Assembly: GCF_012641465.1 (NCBI RefSeq)
Contig: NZ_JABAIK010000008.1
Span: 1 to 64,000, forward strand
Length of the DNA stretch: 64,000 nt
Reading direction: 5' to 3'
Origin: Vibrio agarilyticus
GTDB lineage: Bacteria; Pseudomonadota; Gammaproteobacteria; Enterobacterales; Vibrionaceae
Part shown: positions 54,785-63,955 of the stretch, piece by piece
Numbering within the stretch: position 1 is the stretch's first letter
Layout of the letters: the number at the start of each line of letters is the position of its first letter
Position numbers and translations under genes: made by a program
Notes under the pieces: model-generated
Seen by the model: only the letters and a program-made list of their open reading frames with translations
What the model was told of the DNA's origin: nothing
Database searches by the model: none

Positions 54785-55827
54785 GCCTCTTGCCCTCTGG
54801 TACTTTGCTGCAAGTTTTGCAAAGCCTGCGCTAACTGAGGCGATGGGCTTGAGTGAAGCAACGGCAGCAAAATTAAGCGTAATGGTGGCAACATGACTAA
54901 ATCAGCAAAGACTTGTTGAAATAATGCGGGACGTTGGCCATTGGCTAAGGCAATCAAAAAGGGCTCTGCCATTCCATCGAGTGCAAGCCAGTGCCAAGAG
55001 CGGCCGGCGATAGCGATTAAAATCTCAGGATGAGCCAGCTCTGGCGCGTTTAAAATACGACTTACTAGCGGCAAACACAGCTTGGCATCGGCGCCTGAAA
55101 GGGCGCGCAAGTAGGCCGCGATTAAGAAGAGATCAGGGGATGCTTGGTCGATTTCAAATTCCGCAAGCTCGATGACGCGTTTGGCGAGCGTTTCATTAAT
55201 CACACCATGTTCCAGCGCCCCTAGTAACGCGTAACGAGGCTCAGTCGGCAAATGAGGTAGCGCTTTGCGCACCAATACGGAGTTTTGTTCGCTATCAAGC
55301 CGCGCGCACACATCACTGATGCCTTGCAACCCGACCGTTTGCCAATTCTCCCAGCCGAGCTGACCACTTAGATAGTGCTGCGCATGTTCGTAATACGCGC
55401 TGGTGGGCATTTTGAGCTGTGTGCGAAGCTGGCTGTGAAACACCGCGAGTTTGTCTTCGGTTGGTTTGTAAGTGAATGGGTTGTTGGCCAGTTTTTGTTG
55501 GTCAGCTTGTGACAGGTCACCACTAAGACGGCTCCCCATAGCTTCGAAAACGTAGTGTAAAAATTGACCAATGTCGCCAGGCTGCAATAAGCCACGTTCA
55601 TCCAAATCGAATTTGAGAAACCAAATCCACGGCTGTTTGGTGTCATTCCAATACGCTATCGCCAAATGCGCTTTGCGTTGCAGTGGGTAGGGGTAGGGCG
55701 ATTTCCCCGCTTCAATATTTGAAAATTGCGTTTGTGAAATGGCATTGAGACGACGGCCTAAATCGTAAATCGCGTAGTGACAACCGCTACCTTGTAGCAG
55801 CTCGCTTAGGGTGTGAATGCTGGTCAT
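54781..55827 (-). CDS. DUF3549 protein
   Basis: 348 residues, no signal peptide or membrane segments; rich in helix-forming Leu and Ala in the second half, suggesting an alpha-helical repeat-like fold (ALPHLPTEPRYALLGALEHG). The N terminus begins MTSIHTLSELLQGSGCHYAI. It looks like the gamma-proteobacterial family DUF3549, function unknown. Coupled by overlap to the DUF3301 gene and divergent from yqcC. Confidence 0.75.
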   Translation of the reverse strand: MTSIHTLSELLQGSGCHYAIYDLGRRLNAISQTQFSNIEAGKSPYPYPLQRKAHLAIAYWNDTKQPWIWFLKFDLDERGLLQPGDIGQFLHYVFEAMGSRLSGDLSQADQQKLANNPFTYKPTEDKLAVFHSQLRTQLKMPTSAYYEHAQHYLSGQLGWENWQTVGLQGISDVCARLDSEQNSVLVRKALPHLPTEPRYALLGALEHGVINETLAKRVIELAEFEIDQASPDLFLIAAYLRALSGADAKLCLPLVSRILNAPELAHPEILIAIAGRSWHWLALDGMAEPFLIALANGQRPALFQQVFADLVMLPPLRLILLPLLHSSPSPQLAQALQNLQQSTRGQEA

Positions 55828-55935
55828 AGAGATCCTTTGTTATACCTGTCTCGCCACGTCGTTTGGTATGATGTCGTTAATTTTAAGCTCCACAGTGTAA
55901 ACAAGAATGAATTTACCTGCAAAAAAGCTGCAGCA

Positions 55936-56265
55936 ATGGGTGAAACCGTGTCGGTGAAAACAGGATCAATAAAAACCGTGTTAGATGCGATTGAAAGTCA
56001 GCTTCGAGTGCTTGATTTGTGGCAGGCTAACGCGCCAAGCGCCGAGGCGTTGGCCAGCGAAGCCCCTTTCGCCATTGATACGTTGGCACCAGAAGCTTGG
56101 CTCCAATGGGTCTTTTTACCGAAAATGCACACGCTTTTGGCACAGGCGCAACCTTTGCCGCGTGGATTTGCATTAGAACCCTACTTTTCACATGTTTGGC
56201 AGCATGAGGCGCGTTATCAACCGCTGCTTCAACTGCTGCAACAACTCGATATGATGAGTCAATGA
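55936..56265 (+). CDS. yqcC: YqcC family (DUF446) protein
   Basis: About 109 residues. AIDTLAPEAWLQWVFLPKMH and QPLPRGFALEPYFSH align with E. coli YqcC. Function unknown. The start is uncertain: ATG 55936 is chosen, but GTG codons at 55948 and 55954 are possible, and the frame is open to 55813. The stop overlaps the truC start (ATGA). Confidence 0.85.
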   Translation: MGETVSVKTGSIKTVLDAIESQLRVLDLWQANAPSAEALASEAPFAIDTLAPEAWLQWVFLPKMHTLLAQAQPLPRGFALEPYFSHVWQHEARYQPLLQLLQQLDMMSQ

Positions 56266-57032
56266 TGTTAGAGATCCTGTATCAAGACCCCTATTTTGTC
56301 GCGGTGAATAAACCCGCCGGTATGCTGGTTCATCGTAGCTGGCTTGATAAGCATGAAACTCAGTTTGTCATGCAAACACTACGTGACCAAATTGGTCAGC
56401 ACGTCTTTCCGTTACATCGCCTTGATAGACCGACTTCGGGTGTGTTGCTGTTTGCTTTATCCAGCGAGGTGGCTGCCAAGGCAATGCCGCTCTTTGCAGA
56501 TCACCAAATGGAAAAGCAATATTTTGCGATAGTGCGAGGCTGGATAGAAGAAGGAGGCGTGCTCGATTATCCACTCAAGGTTGAGTTAGATAAAATTGCG
56601 GATAAATTTGCCAGTCAGGAAAAAGAGGCACAAGAGGCCATTACCGAATATCAGCCATTAGCGAAAGTGGAGTTACCTTATTCAACGGGCAAATTTGCGA
56701 CCACGCGTTATGGTTTGGTGACACTCTGGCCCAAAACCGGGCGAAAGCATCAGTTGCGTCGCCATCTTGCGCATCTGCGCCATCCGATTGTCGGTGATAC
56801 CACGCATGGTGACGGCAAACATAATGCGCTATTTCGTAAAGAGTTCGCTGCGCACCGCCTTTTATTGCATGCAGCAACGTTGCGCTTTACCCATCCGTTT
56901 ACCGGTGAGCCTTTGATAATCAAGGCACCTGTTGACGCAATTTGGCAAGATTTGATGGCAAGATTTGGCTGGTCACTCGAATTGCTCGAGGCCAGCCTTT
57001 CAGAACGTATTGAACCTTTAGGCCGATTGTGA
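56262..57032 (+). CDS. truC: tRNA pseudouridine65 synthase TruC
   Basis: 256 residues, RluA-type pseudouridine synthase. The catalytic Asp is in PLHRLDRPTSGVLLFA; also NKPAGMLVHRSWLD and KTGRKHQLRRHLAHLRHPIV. It modifies U65 in tRNA-Ile and tRNA-Asp. Coupled to yqcC as in E. coli. Its last 15 bases overlap the 3' end of glnD on the other strand. Confidence 0.94.
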   Translation: MMLEILYQDPYFVAVNKPAGMLVHRSWLDKHETQFVMQTLRDQIGQHVFPLHRLDRPTSGVLLFALSSEVAAKAMPLFADHQMEKQYFAIVRGWIEEGGVLDYPLKVELDKIADKFASQEKEAQEAITEYQPLAKVELPYSTGKFATTRYGLVTLWPKTGRKHQLRRHLAHLRHPIVGDTTHGDGKHNALFRKEFAAHRLLLHAATLRFTHPFTGEPLIIKAPVDAIWQDLMARFGWSLELLEASLSERIEPLGRL

Positions 57033-59660
57033 TGGCGCAAGCTCAGTCACTCGCTCAATCAGTACGTGTTGTAATGCGCCTTGTTCTTCTTCACTCAAAC
57101 GGCCGCCACTGGCGCCAGTGAGAATAAATAAATCTTCAGCGCGCTCACCAATCGTGGTGATTTTCGCTGCGTGCAAATTGAGATTGAGTTCTGCAAACGT
57201 TGCGCCAACGGTTGCCAATAATCCTGGCGTATCGAGCGCGACAAACTCCATCAAGGTGCGTTTATTGCCTTTCGTCGGTAAAAAGTCGACCCGTGTTTTC
57301 ACGGTAAAATGGGCCAATTTTTGCGGCGTACGGCGCGACTTAATTTTCGTTGGGCGGCCATCGGCGAGGACGTGTTGAATGTGTCGAATAATCGCTTTAT
57401 GGCGTTCGGCTTCTATCACATGCCCTTGATGGTCAAGCACCATGAAGGTATCGAGCGCATAGCCGTCTTTACTCGTCATGATCTGCGCGTCGTGAACGTT
57501 AAAGTTGCGACGGTCTAACTCGGCGACCACGGTAGCAAAAAGGGCAGGTTGGTCTTTACAGTAGACAAACACTTCAGTGCCACCTCGAGTGGCATTTTTG
57601 CTCATTAGCACCAAAGGGGCTTGAGTGTCTGTTTGGCGCAAAATATGCTCACTGTGCCACGCAATCTGCTTGTGAGAGTGACGCAAAAAGTAGTTCGCTT
57701 TAAAACGTTGCCAAAGCTGCTCAATAGCGCGCGCACTGAAACCTTCTTTGCGCAGTAATGCTGAGGCCATCTGTTGGTTATGCCGTATTCGGTCACGCAC
57801 ATCGACCGGGTTTTCTAAGCCGCGGCGCAGAGCGCGTTGTGTCGAGTAGTAAAGTTCGGCCAGTAAAGTGCGTTTCCAACTGTTCCAAAGATCCGGATTG
57901 GTGGCACAAATGTCAGCGACCGTGAGACACACCAAGTATTCTAAATACTCCTCGTCGCGCACTTGTTTGGCAAATTCCGCTATCACATCGGGATCATAAA
58001 TGTCACGGCGCTGCGCAGTCACCGACATTAGTAAATGGTTGCGAACCAGCCAAGAGACAAGATTGGCTTCAGGTTTAGAAAGGCCGTGCTCTAAACAGAA
58101 CGTTAGGGCTTCTTCTGCGCCAATCACAGAGTGATCGCCTCCGCGTCCTTTGCCAATGTCGTGAAAAATGGCGGCTAAAATCAGTAGCTCTTTTTTCTGT
58201 AATCTTGGATACACTTCGCAGCAGATCGGGTGTTTATCGTGATTTTTTGCGTAACTGAAGGTGTTGATGTGTTTGAGCAGTCGCACGCTGTGTTCATCCA
58301 CGGTATAAACGTGGAAAAGATCAAATTGCATTTGCCCGACGATTTGGCTCCATTGTGGCAAATAGGCGGCGAGCACACCAAGTTTGTGCATGAGGCTAAA
58401 GGCTTTATGCAATGCATTAGGGTGACGGCACAGGGCCATAAATTTTTCGCGCGCCGCAGGGATCGTATGCAAAAAGCGATTGAGTCGACGCCTTGCTGTG
58501 CGCAGCTGACGCAAAGTTGGAGGGCTTACGCCTTCAATGGTTGAGTCGTTGGCGATATGCAAAAACATATCAAGAATGGTTTCGGGACGCGCTTGGAACA
58601 GAGCGGGTTTACGCGCTTCAATCAATGCCCCCCGTCGCTGAAAATCCGCATCGAGAATTTGCGCAGGCTCGCTGGCGCCGCCTTGTAATATTGCTTGATC
58701 AAACAGTTTGAGCAGCATTTTATTGAGTTCTGCTACGCGGCGCAGCGTACGATAAAACTCTTTCATCATCATCTCTACGCCACGGTTACCTTCGCCGACA
58801 TAGCCAAGGTGTTCCGCCACTTGAGCTTGATGGGCAAAGGTGAGGCGATTGTCGTAACGCTTTAGCTCAATGTGCAGCGCAAAGCGAACTCGCCAGAGGA
58901 AATCTTGGCACTCCACCAGTTCGCGATATTCGGCGTCAGTTAAAAAGCCAAATCGGCTCATTTCAAGTAAGGTGGTTGCGCCAAAATGTCTGCGCGCCAC
59001 CCAGCTGAGGGTGTGAATATCACGCAAGCCGCCGGGCGTCGATTTAATGTCGGGCTCTAGGTTATACGTGGTGTCGTGATAACGAGCGTGGCGCGCTTTC
59101 TGCTCTTCTATTTTGGCTTTATAGAAGGTTTCGCTCGGCCAAAATGACTCTGACAAGACAACGTTTTTCAGCGCATCAAAGGCCTCTTCACTGCCGGCAA
59201 GTAAGCGAGCTTCTTGCAAATTGGTCGCGACGGTAAGGTCGCTTCGACCAATGTCGGCACATTCGTCCACAGTGCGTACTGCGTGGCCCACTTCAAGACG
59301 CAAATCCCACAACAGCGTAATAAACTCACTGATTTTGGCTTCCCATTCACTGCCGAGTTTTTGCTGCGATAAGATCAAAATATCGATGTCTGAGAGCGGA
59401 TGAAGTTCACCGCGACCGTACCCTCCGACGGCGACTAAGGCCAGATCCGCTTGCGCCGCAAAACCAAAGTGCTGCCACAAACGCGTCAACATTCTGTCCA
59501 TATACTGCGAGCGCTGGTGGACTAAGTCTGTTACAGAGTCATGGGCGAAAAACGCCGCTTTCTGTTGCTGCGTGAAATGCTCAAGTTGCTGCTTGAGCGA
59601 GGCTAATTGAAGTTGCTCGTGAGTGAGTTCAAGAGGGCACTGAAACGTCATAAAGGTCAT
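57018..59660 (-). CDS. glnD: PII uridylyltransferase/uridylyl-removing enzyme GlnD
   Basis: 880 residues, the nitrogen-status sensor that modifies and demodifies PII. Domains in order: nucleotidyltransferase (VGGYGRGELHPLSDIDILIL, about residues 77-96), HD hydrolase (AAIFHDIGKGRGGDHSVIG, near 485), and two C-terminal ACT domains that bind glutamine (CKDQPALFATVVAELDRR; ALDTPGLLATVGATFAELN). Lies downstream of map on the same strand with a 124-bp gap containing the map terminator. Confidence 0.97.
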   Translation of the reverse strand: MTFMTFQCPLELTHEQLQLASLKQQLEHFTQQQKAAFFAHDSVTDLVHQRSQYMDRMLTRLWQHFGFAAQADLALVAVGGYGRGELHPLSDIDILILSQQKLGSEWEAKISEFITLLWDLRLEVGHAVRTVDECADIGRSDLTVATNLQEARLLAGSEEAFDALKNVVLSESFWPSETFYKAKIEEQKARHARYHDTTYNLEPDIKSTPGGLRDIHTLSWVARRHFGATTLLEMSRFGFLTDAEYRELVECQDFLWRVRFALHIELKRYDNRLTFAHQAQVAEHLGYVGEGNRGVEMMMKEFYRTLRRVAELNKMLLKLFDQAILQGGASEPAQILDADFQRRGALIEARKPALFQARPETILDMFLHIANDSTIEGVSPPTLRQLRTARRRLNRFLHTIPAAREKFMALCRHPNALHKAFSLMHKLGVLAAYLPQWSQIVGQMQFDLFHVYTVDEHSVRLLKHINTFSYAKNHDKHPICCEVYPRLQKKELLILAAIFHDIGKGRGGDHSVIGAEEALTFCLEHGLSKPEANLVSWLVRNHLLMSVTAQRRDIYDPDVIAEFAKQVRDEEYLEYLVCLTVADICATNPDLWNSWKRTLLAELYYSTQRALRRGLENPVDVRDRIRHNQQMASALLRKEGFSARAIEQLWQRFKANYFLRHSHKQIAWHSEHILRQTDTQAPLVLMSKNATRGGTEVFVYCKDQPALFATVVAELDRRNFNVHDAQIMTSKDGYALDTFMVLDHQGHVIEAERHKAIIRHIQHVLADGRPTKIKSRRTPQKLAHFTVKTRVDFLPTKGNKRTLMEFVALDTPGLLATVGATFAELNLNLHAAKITTIGERAEDLFILTGASGGRLSEEEQGALQHVLIERVTELAPSQSA

Positions 59661-59751
59661 CCGTGCTTTGGAATACCCAGAGTCATCGTGACTATGATTA
59701 ACGGCTCAATACGACTTATGACCATCGATGACTGGGCTGAGTATTCGAGAT

Positions 59752-59778
59752 AAAAAATGTCCCCGCAAAGCGAGGACA
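59752..59778 (-). terminator. Terminator after map
   Basis: TGTCC-C-CGC-AAA-GCG-A-GGACA; the minus strand continues into TTTTTT. Confidence 0.8.
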
Positions 59779-59784
59779 GCGTGA

Positions 59785-60663
59785 TCACAGGTTGTTCATA
59801 AGACGAGGGATGGTATCGTCACTGCGCAGTGTTAGCACCTCACAGCCTGTTTTGGTGACTAAAATGGTGTGTTCCCATTGCGCGGAGTTTTTGCCGTCAC
59901 CGGTGTAAACGGTCCAATCATCTTGCGCATCGACTGTACAGCCAAATTTACCCGCATTGATCATCGGCTCAATGGTAAAACACATCCCTTCTTTGAGGAC
60001 GCGGCGGTCTGCGTTGCGGTAATGCACCACCTGAGGCTCTTCATGAAACTCATCACCAATGCCGTGACCACAGAAATCGCGCACAATAGAGAACTTATTA
60101 CGCGGATTGTTCTTATTGTTTTCTTTAATGTACTTCTCAATCGCAGTCCCGATATCGCCAACGGTTGATCCCGGCTTGACGGTACGCATACCAATGTAAA
60201 GCGCCTCTTGAGCCACCATGCATAGACGTTTGTTCGCCGGCGATACATCACCCACTAAGAACATTTTTGACGTATCGCCATGGTAACCTGCTGGACGTTC
60301 GTTGAGATCGGCGTCGGCATCGTTTGGCACAATCACGGTGATATCAATATTGATGATATCGCCATTTTTCAGCACCGCCGGTTTCATTTGACCATTGGCC
60401 CCAGGTGCGTCTTGCTCTGCAGGAATGCCGTGACAAACAATGTGGTTGATTGAAGTGCAAATCGATTTAGGAAAACCGTGATAATTCAGTGGCGCAGAAT
60501 AAGCTCCACGCTCAAGCGCATAATCGTGACAAATTTGGTTGAGCGTTTCTGTGGTGACACCTTCTTGAATATGCGGCTCGATCATTTCTAAGATGTCGGC
60601 GGCCAATTGGCCAGCAAGACGCATACGTTCGATTTCTTCAGCAGTTTTTATCTTGATAGACAT
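59785..60663 (-). CDS. map: Methionine aminopeptidase, type I
   Basis: 292 residues, about 28 longer than the E. coli enzyme, mostly through an insert around EQDAPGANGQMKPAVLKNG and IVPNDADADLNERPAG. Removes the N-terminal methionine of nascent proteins. Metal ligands are visible in INIDITV, HGDTSKMF, GHGIGDEFHE, FTIEPMINAG and QWEHTILV. In E. coli map is directly divergent from rpsB; here a DeoR-family gene lies between them. Confidence 0.95.
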   Translation of the reverse strand: MSIKIKTAEEIERMRLAGQLAADILEMIEPHIQEGVTTETLNQICHDYALERGAYSAPLNYHGFPKSICTSINHIVCHGIPAEQDAPGANGQMKPAVLKNGDIINIDITVIVPNDADADLNERPAGYHGDTSKMFLVGDVSPANKRLCMVAQEALYIGMRTVKPGSTVGDIGTAIEKYIKENNKNNPRNKFSIVRDFCGHGIGDEFHEEPQVVHYRNADRRVLKEGMCFTIEPMINAGKFGCTVDAQDDWTVYTGDGKNSAQWEHTILVTKTGCEVLTLRSDDTIPRLMNNL

Positions 60664-60834
60664 TCGCTTTCTCTACACTGTTCGCGGCACGGGAATGTGC
60701 TAATCGCTGCATTTTAACAGGAAGTGACTCGAACCCCAAACTCTATTCCTTGAAGTCAAGAGGCTTATAACGAATAAAAAATGCTCATAATCAAGTCAAA
60801 TCATCACTGATAAATTATTGTTTTTAATAGATAA

Positions 60835-60866
60835 GGAATGTGGAAAAATACACATCCAAATATTCC
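60835..60866. promoter_or_regulatory. Possible operator upstream of the DeoR-family gene
   Basis: An imperfect inverted repeat, GGAATGTGGA and TCCAAATATTCC, about 60 bp before the regulator start. Such sites often serve autoregulation in this family; unproven. Confidence 0.3.
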
Positions 60867-60924
60867 GTACTATTTCTGGTATGGACTCAGAGGCAGTTGA
60901 GCGCAAGTTTCGATAGGAGACAAA

Positions 60925-61698
60925 ATGAAAACAGCAGTTGAAAGACGCATGGAAATCGTCGAAGTCGTCAACCAAGATGGCAAGGCCCGAGTTGAAGACT
61001 TAGCTTCTCGATTTAACGTCTCCGCTGTCACTATTCGAAGTGATTTAACCTTTTTGGAAAACAACGGTTATATCGTACGTTCGCATGGGGCAGCGATTCC
61101 TAATACGGGGCTTATCGCGGAACTTTCGGTACAAGAGAAACGACGCCATAACGCCAGCTTAAAAACCATGTTAGGACAAGCTGCCGCTAAGCTCATTGAG
61201 AATGGTGATACGGCAATTCTAGACTCAGGTACCACAACGTTAGAGATAGCGCATCATCTTAATGCGGTCGAAAACGTGGTGATCATGACCAATGGTCTGG
61301 ACGTTGCTATGGAGTTATCTAGTAAGCCGGGTGTTGAAGTGTTAACCACCGGTGGAGTACTTCGTAAAAGCGCAATGTCATTCTCTGGCTCTCAAGCTGA
61401 AAATGGTTTGAAAAGCCACCGATTTGATAAAGTCTTTTTGGGTGTAGATGGTTTTGATTTGCGCTCAGGGATCACAACTTATAACGAAAGTGAAGCCTCA
61501 CTGAACCGTTTAATGTGTGATATCTCAGAGCAGATTATCGCGGTTGTCGATTCAAGTAAATTTGGCAAACGCAGCTGCCATATGATTCGTGATTTTGGCG
61601 ACATCAACACTCTGGTGACCGATTCAGGCATTCCTGACGACTACCTGCAAGGGTTACGCGGCATGGGTGTGGAAGTGATCATCGTTGAAAAAAAATAG
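60925..61698 (+). CDS. DeoR/GlpR-family sugar-type regulator (AgaR-like)
   Basis: 257 residues. The N-terminal DeoR helix-turn-helix is RMEIVEVVNQDGKARVEDLA to VTIRSDLTFLENNGYIVRSH. The effector domain has the sugar-phosphate motif ILDSGTTTLEIAHHL and VFLGVDGFDLRSGITTYNES, close to AgaR and GatR proteins. AGGAGA precedes ATG 60925. No sugar-metabolism gene is nearby, so its targets lie elsewhere. Confidence 0.88.
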   Translation: MKTAVERRMEIVEVVNQDGKARVEDLASRFNVSAVTIRSDLTFLENNGYIVRSHGAAIPNTGLIAELSVQEKRRHNASLKTMLGQAAAKLIENGDTAILDSGTTTLEIAHHLNAVENVVIMTNGLDVAMELSSKPGVEVLTTGGVLRKSAMSFSGSQAENGLKSHRFDKVFLGVDGFDLRSGITTYNESEASLNRLMCDISEQIIAVVDSSKFGKRSCHMIRDFGDINTLVTDSGIPDDYLQGLRGMGVEVIIVEKK

Positions 61699-62023
61699 GA
61701 AGATTTATACCAACCTAACCGTTTAAATCGTCAATCGCCTTGAATAAAACGTTCGGACGGGCATCATCTGTGCGAGTGAAGTGAGGTTGGCTTTTTACAA
61801 GATTTTTCTGGTCACAAGGTAGTGAAATATGGTATAAAGCGCGCCGGAATTGGCATTGTTCTCTTCTTCCTGCGCGGCAGAAAGGCGAAGCAGTGACGGT
61901 TTCATCACACTTTAATTTAAATCACACACATTCCGACACATGTTCCGGGGTGCTCGTTTGTTAAGTCAGACAGAGTCGGATTCATGGGGGATGTGGAGGC
62001 CTAACCCCATAGAGGATTTTAAA
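61699..62023 (+). promoter_or_regulatory. rpsB promoter and leader
   Basis: The extended -10 TGGTATAAA (61830-61838) followed by the GC-rich discriminator GCGCGCC fits a stringently controlled ribosomal promoter. The 170-nt leader includes TGTTCCGGGG and TGGGGGATGTGGAGGCC before the GAGG ribosome site. In gamma-proteobacteria such rpsB leaders mediate feedback by protein S2; the detailed fold was not worked out here. Confidence 0.6.
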
Positions 62024-62752
62024 ATGGCAACTGTATCAATGCGCGATATGCTGAAAGCGGGTGTTCACTTCGGTCACCAAACTCGTTACTGGAACCCAAA
62101 AATGAAGCCATTCATCTTTGGCGCTCGTAACCGCGTTCACATCATTAACCTAGAAAAAACTGTACCTATGTTCAACGAAGCTCTAGCTGAGCTACACAAA
62201 GTTGGCGAGAAAAAAGGTAAAGTTCTTTTCGTAGGTACTAAGCGCGCTGCATCTGAAGCTGTTAAAGAAGCTGCAATCGCAAGCAACCAGTACTATGTAA
62301 ACAACCGCTGGTTGGGCGGCATGCTAACGAACTACAAAACTGTTCGTCAGTCTATCAAGCGTCTAAAAGAACTTGAAGTTCAGTCTCAAGACGGTACTTT
62401 CGAGAAAATCACTAAGAAAGAAGCTCTAATGCTTACTCGCGAAATGGAGAAGCTTGAGAAGTCTCTTGGTGGTATCAAAGATATGGGCGGTCTACCAGAC
62501 GCTCTATTCGTAATCGACGCTGATCACGAGCACATCGCAATCAAAGAAGCGAACAACCTAGGTATTCCAGTATACGCTGTGGTAGATACTAACTCTAACC
62601 CAGACGGCGTTGACTACATCATCCCAGGTAACGACGATGCGATCCGCGCGGTACAACTGTACCTAAACGCGGCAGCTGCTGCAGTAACTGAAGGCCGTAA
62701 CAAAGACGTTGCTGAAGTTGCTGAGAAAGACGGCTTCGTAGAAGCTGAATAA
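62024..62752 (+). CDS. rpsB: 30S ribosomal protein S2
   Basis: 242 residues from ATG 62024 ([20 protein letters not shown]), with GAGG upstream; an open extension back to 61940 is leader, not coding. Conserved [20 protein letters not shown] and [16 protein letters not shown]. Codon use is strongly biased (for example CTA for Leu), as for highly expressed Vibrio genes. Forms an operon with tsf. Confidence 0.98.
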   Translation: MATVSMRDMLKAGVHFGHQTRYWNPKMKPFIFGARNRVHIINLEKTVPMFNEALAELHKVGEKKGKVLFVGTKRAASEAVKEAAIASNQYYVNNRWLGGMLTNYKTVRQSIKRLKELEVQSQDGTFEKITKKEALMLTREMEKLEKSLGGIKDMGGLPDALFVIDADHEHIAIKEANNLGIPVYAVVDTNSNPDGVDYIIPGNDDAIRAVQLYLNAAAAAVTEGRNKDVAEVAEKDGFVEAE

Positions 62753-62818
62753 TCGCGGCTCTGCAGACTTGGTCTATGTGAAACCAATTTGTCGCATAAA
62801 CTAAGTTATAGTTAGCAT

Positions 62819-62850
62819 CAGGGGCCGATAACGTAGGCCCCTGATTTTTA
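62819..62850 (+). terminator. Attenuator hairpin between rpsB and tsf
   Basis: CAGGGGCC and GGCCCCTG form an 8-bp stem with a 9-base loop, followed by ATTTTTA. The short T run suggests partial termination, as in other rpsB-tsf operons. Confidence 0.7.
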
Positions 62851-62880
62851 CCTTATCCAGAATCAACTGAGGAATAGAGA

Positions 62881-63723
62881 ATGGCTGTTACTGCTGCTCT
62901 AGTTAAAGAACTGCGCGAACGTACTGGCGCAGGCATGATGGAATGTAAGAAAGCGCTAGTTGAAACCAACGGCGACATCGAACTAGCAATCGAAAACATG
63001 CGCAAATCAGGCGCTGCAAAAGCTGCTAAAAAAGCGGGTAACGTTGCAGCTGAAGGCGCAATCATCATCAAAGAAGAAAACGGCGTTGCTGTTCTTCTTG
63101 AAGTTAACTGCCAAACTGACTTCGTTGCTAAAGATGGTAACTTCACTGCATTCGCAGAAAAAGTAGCTGCAGAAGCACTAGCGACTAAAGCAACTGTTGA
63201 AGAGCTAGTTGCTAAGTTTGAAGAAGAGCGCGTAGCGCTTGTGGCTAAAATCGGCGAAAACATCAACATCCGTCGCGTACAGTACGTTGAAGGTACTGCT
63301 ATCGCTTCTTACCGTCACGGCGAGAAAATCGGTGTAGTTGTTGCTGGTGAAGGCGACGCAGAAACTCTAAAACACATCGCGATGCACGTTGCGGCATCTC
63401 GTCCTGAGTACGTTAACCCAGAAGACGTACCAGCAGACGTAGTAGCTAAAGAGCGTGAAGTTCAAGTTGAAATCGCGATGAACGAAGGCAAGCCTAAAGA
63501 AATCGCTGAGAAGATGGTTGAAGGTCGCATGAAGAAATTCACTGGCGAAGTTTCACTAACTGGTCAGCCTTTCGTTATGGAACCTAAGAAAACTGTTGCT
63601 GAGATCCTAAAAGAGCGCGGCGCATCAGTATCGACTTTCGTTCGCCTAGAAGTTGGCGAAGGCATTGAGAAGGCTGCAGGCCTAAGCTTTGCTGAAGAAG
63701 TTGCACTTGCTCAAAAAGGTTAA
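62881..63723 (+). CDS. tsf: Translation elongation factor Ts
   Basis: 280 residues. Nucleotide exchange factor for EF-Tu. The N-terminal [20 protein letters not shown] and the core [12 protein letters not shown] (the EF-Tu contact TDF motif) are present, with dimerisation and C-terminal modules following. Same biased codon use as rpsB. Confidence 0.98.
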   Translation: MAVTAALVKELRERTGAGMMECKKALVETNGDIELAIENMRKSGAAKAAKKAGNVAAEGAIIIKEENGVAVLLEVNCQTDFVAKDGNFTAFAEKVAAEALATKATVEELVAKFEEERVALVAKIGENINIRRVQYVEGTAIASYRHGEKIGVVVAGEGDAETLKHIAMHVAASRPEYVNPEDVPADVVAKEREVQVEIAMNEGKPKEIAEKMVEGRMKKFTGEVSLTGQPFVMEPKKTVAEILKERGASVSTFVRLEVGEGIEKAAGLSFAEEVALAQKG

Positions 63724-63749
63724 TTTTTAGCACTGTGCGCTGAATATTT

Positions 63750-63777
63750 AGACCGTAGCCTAGGCTGCGGTCTTTTT
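63750..63777 (+). terminator. Terminator after tsf
   Basis: AGACCGTAGCC-TA-GGCTGCGGTCT with one G-T pair, followed by TTTTT. Confidence 0.85.
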
Positions 63778-63817
63778 ACGATAACGCCTGTTAAGGTTAA
63801 TCGTGATAAATAGCGTC

Positions 63818-63955
63818 TATACCCGTCGCACTTGACGCTGCAGCGTTGCTGGCTGGCTCTCACAAAGCTCATCACATAGTTTATCTATGTTGATGAAGTG
63901 TTCAGAGACTTTGTTCGCTTGCCGCCTATCCGCATCTTCAATTGGTATGGGTATA
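63818..63955 (+). repeat. Dispersed hairpin repeat, complete copy
   Basis: TATACCCGTCGCACTTGACG ... CATCACATAGTTTATCTATG ... CATCTTCAATTGGTATGGGT ATA. Downstream of the tsf terminator. Confidence 0.9.

Noticed and set aside
22701-63955. CRISPR array from the regularly shaped repeats
   Set aside because: The copies are 130-150 bp, kilobases apart and without spacers; no cas gene is present.
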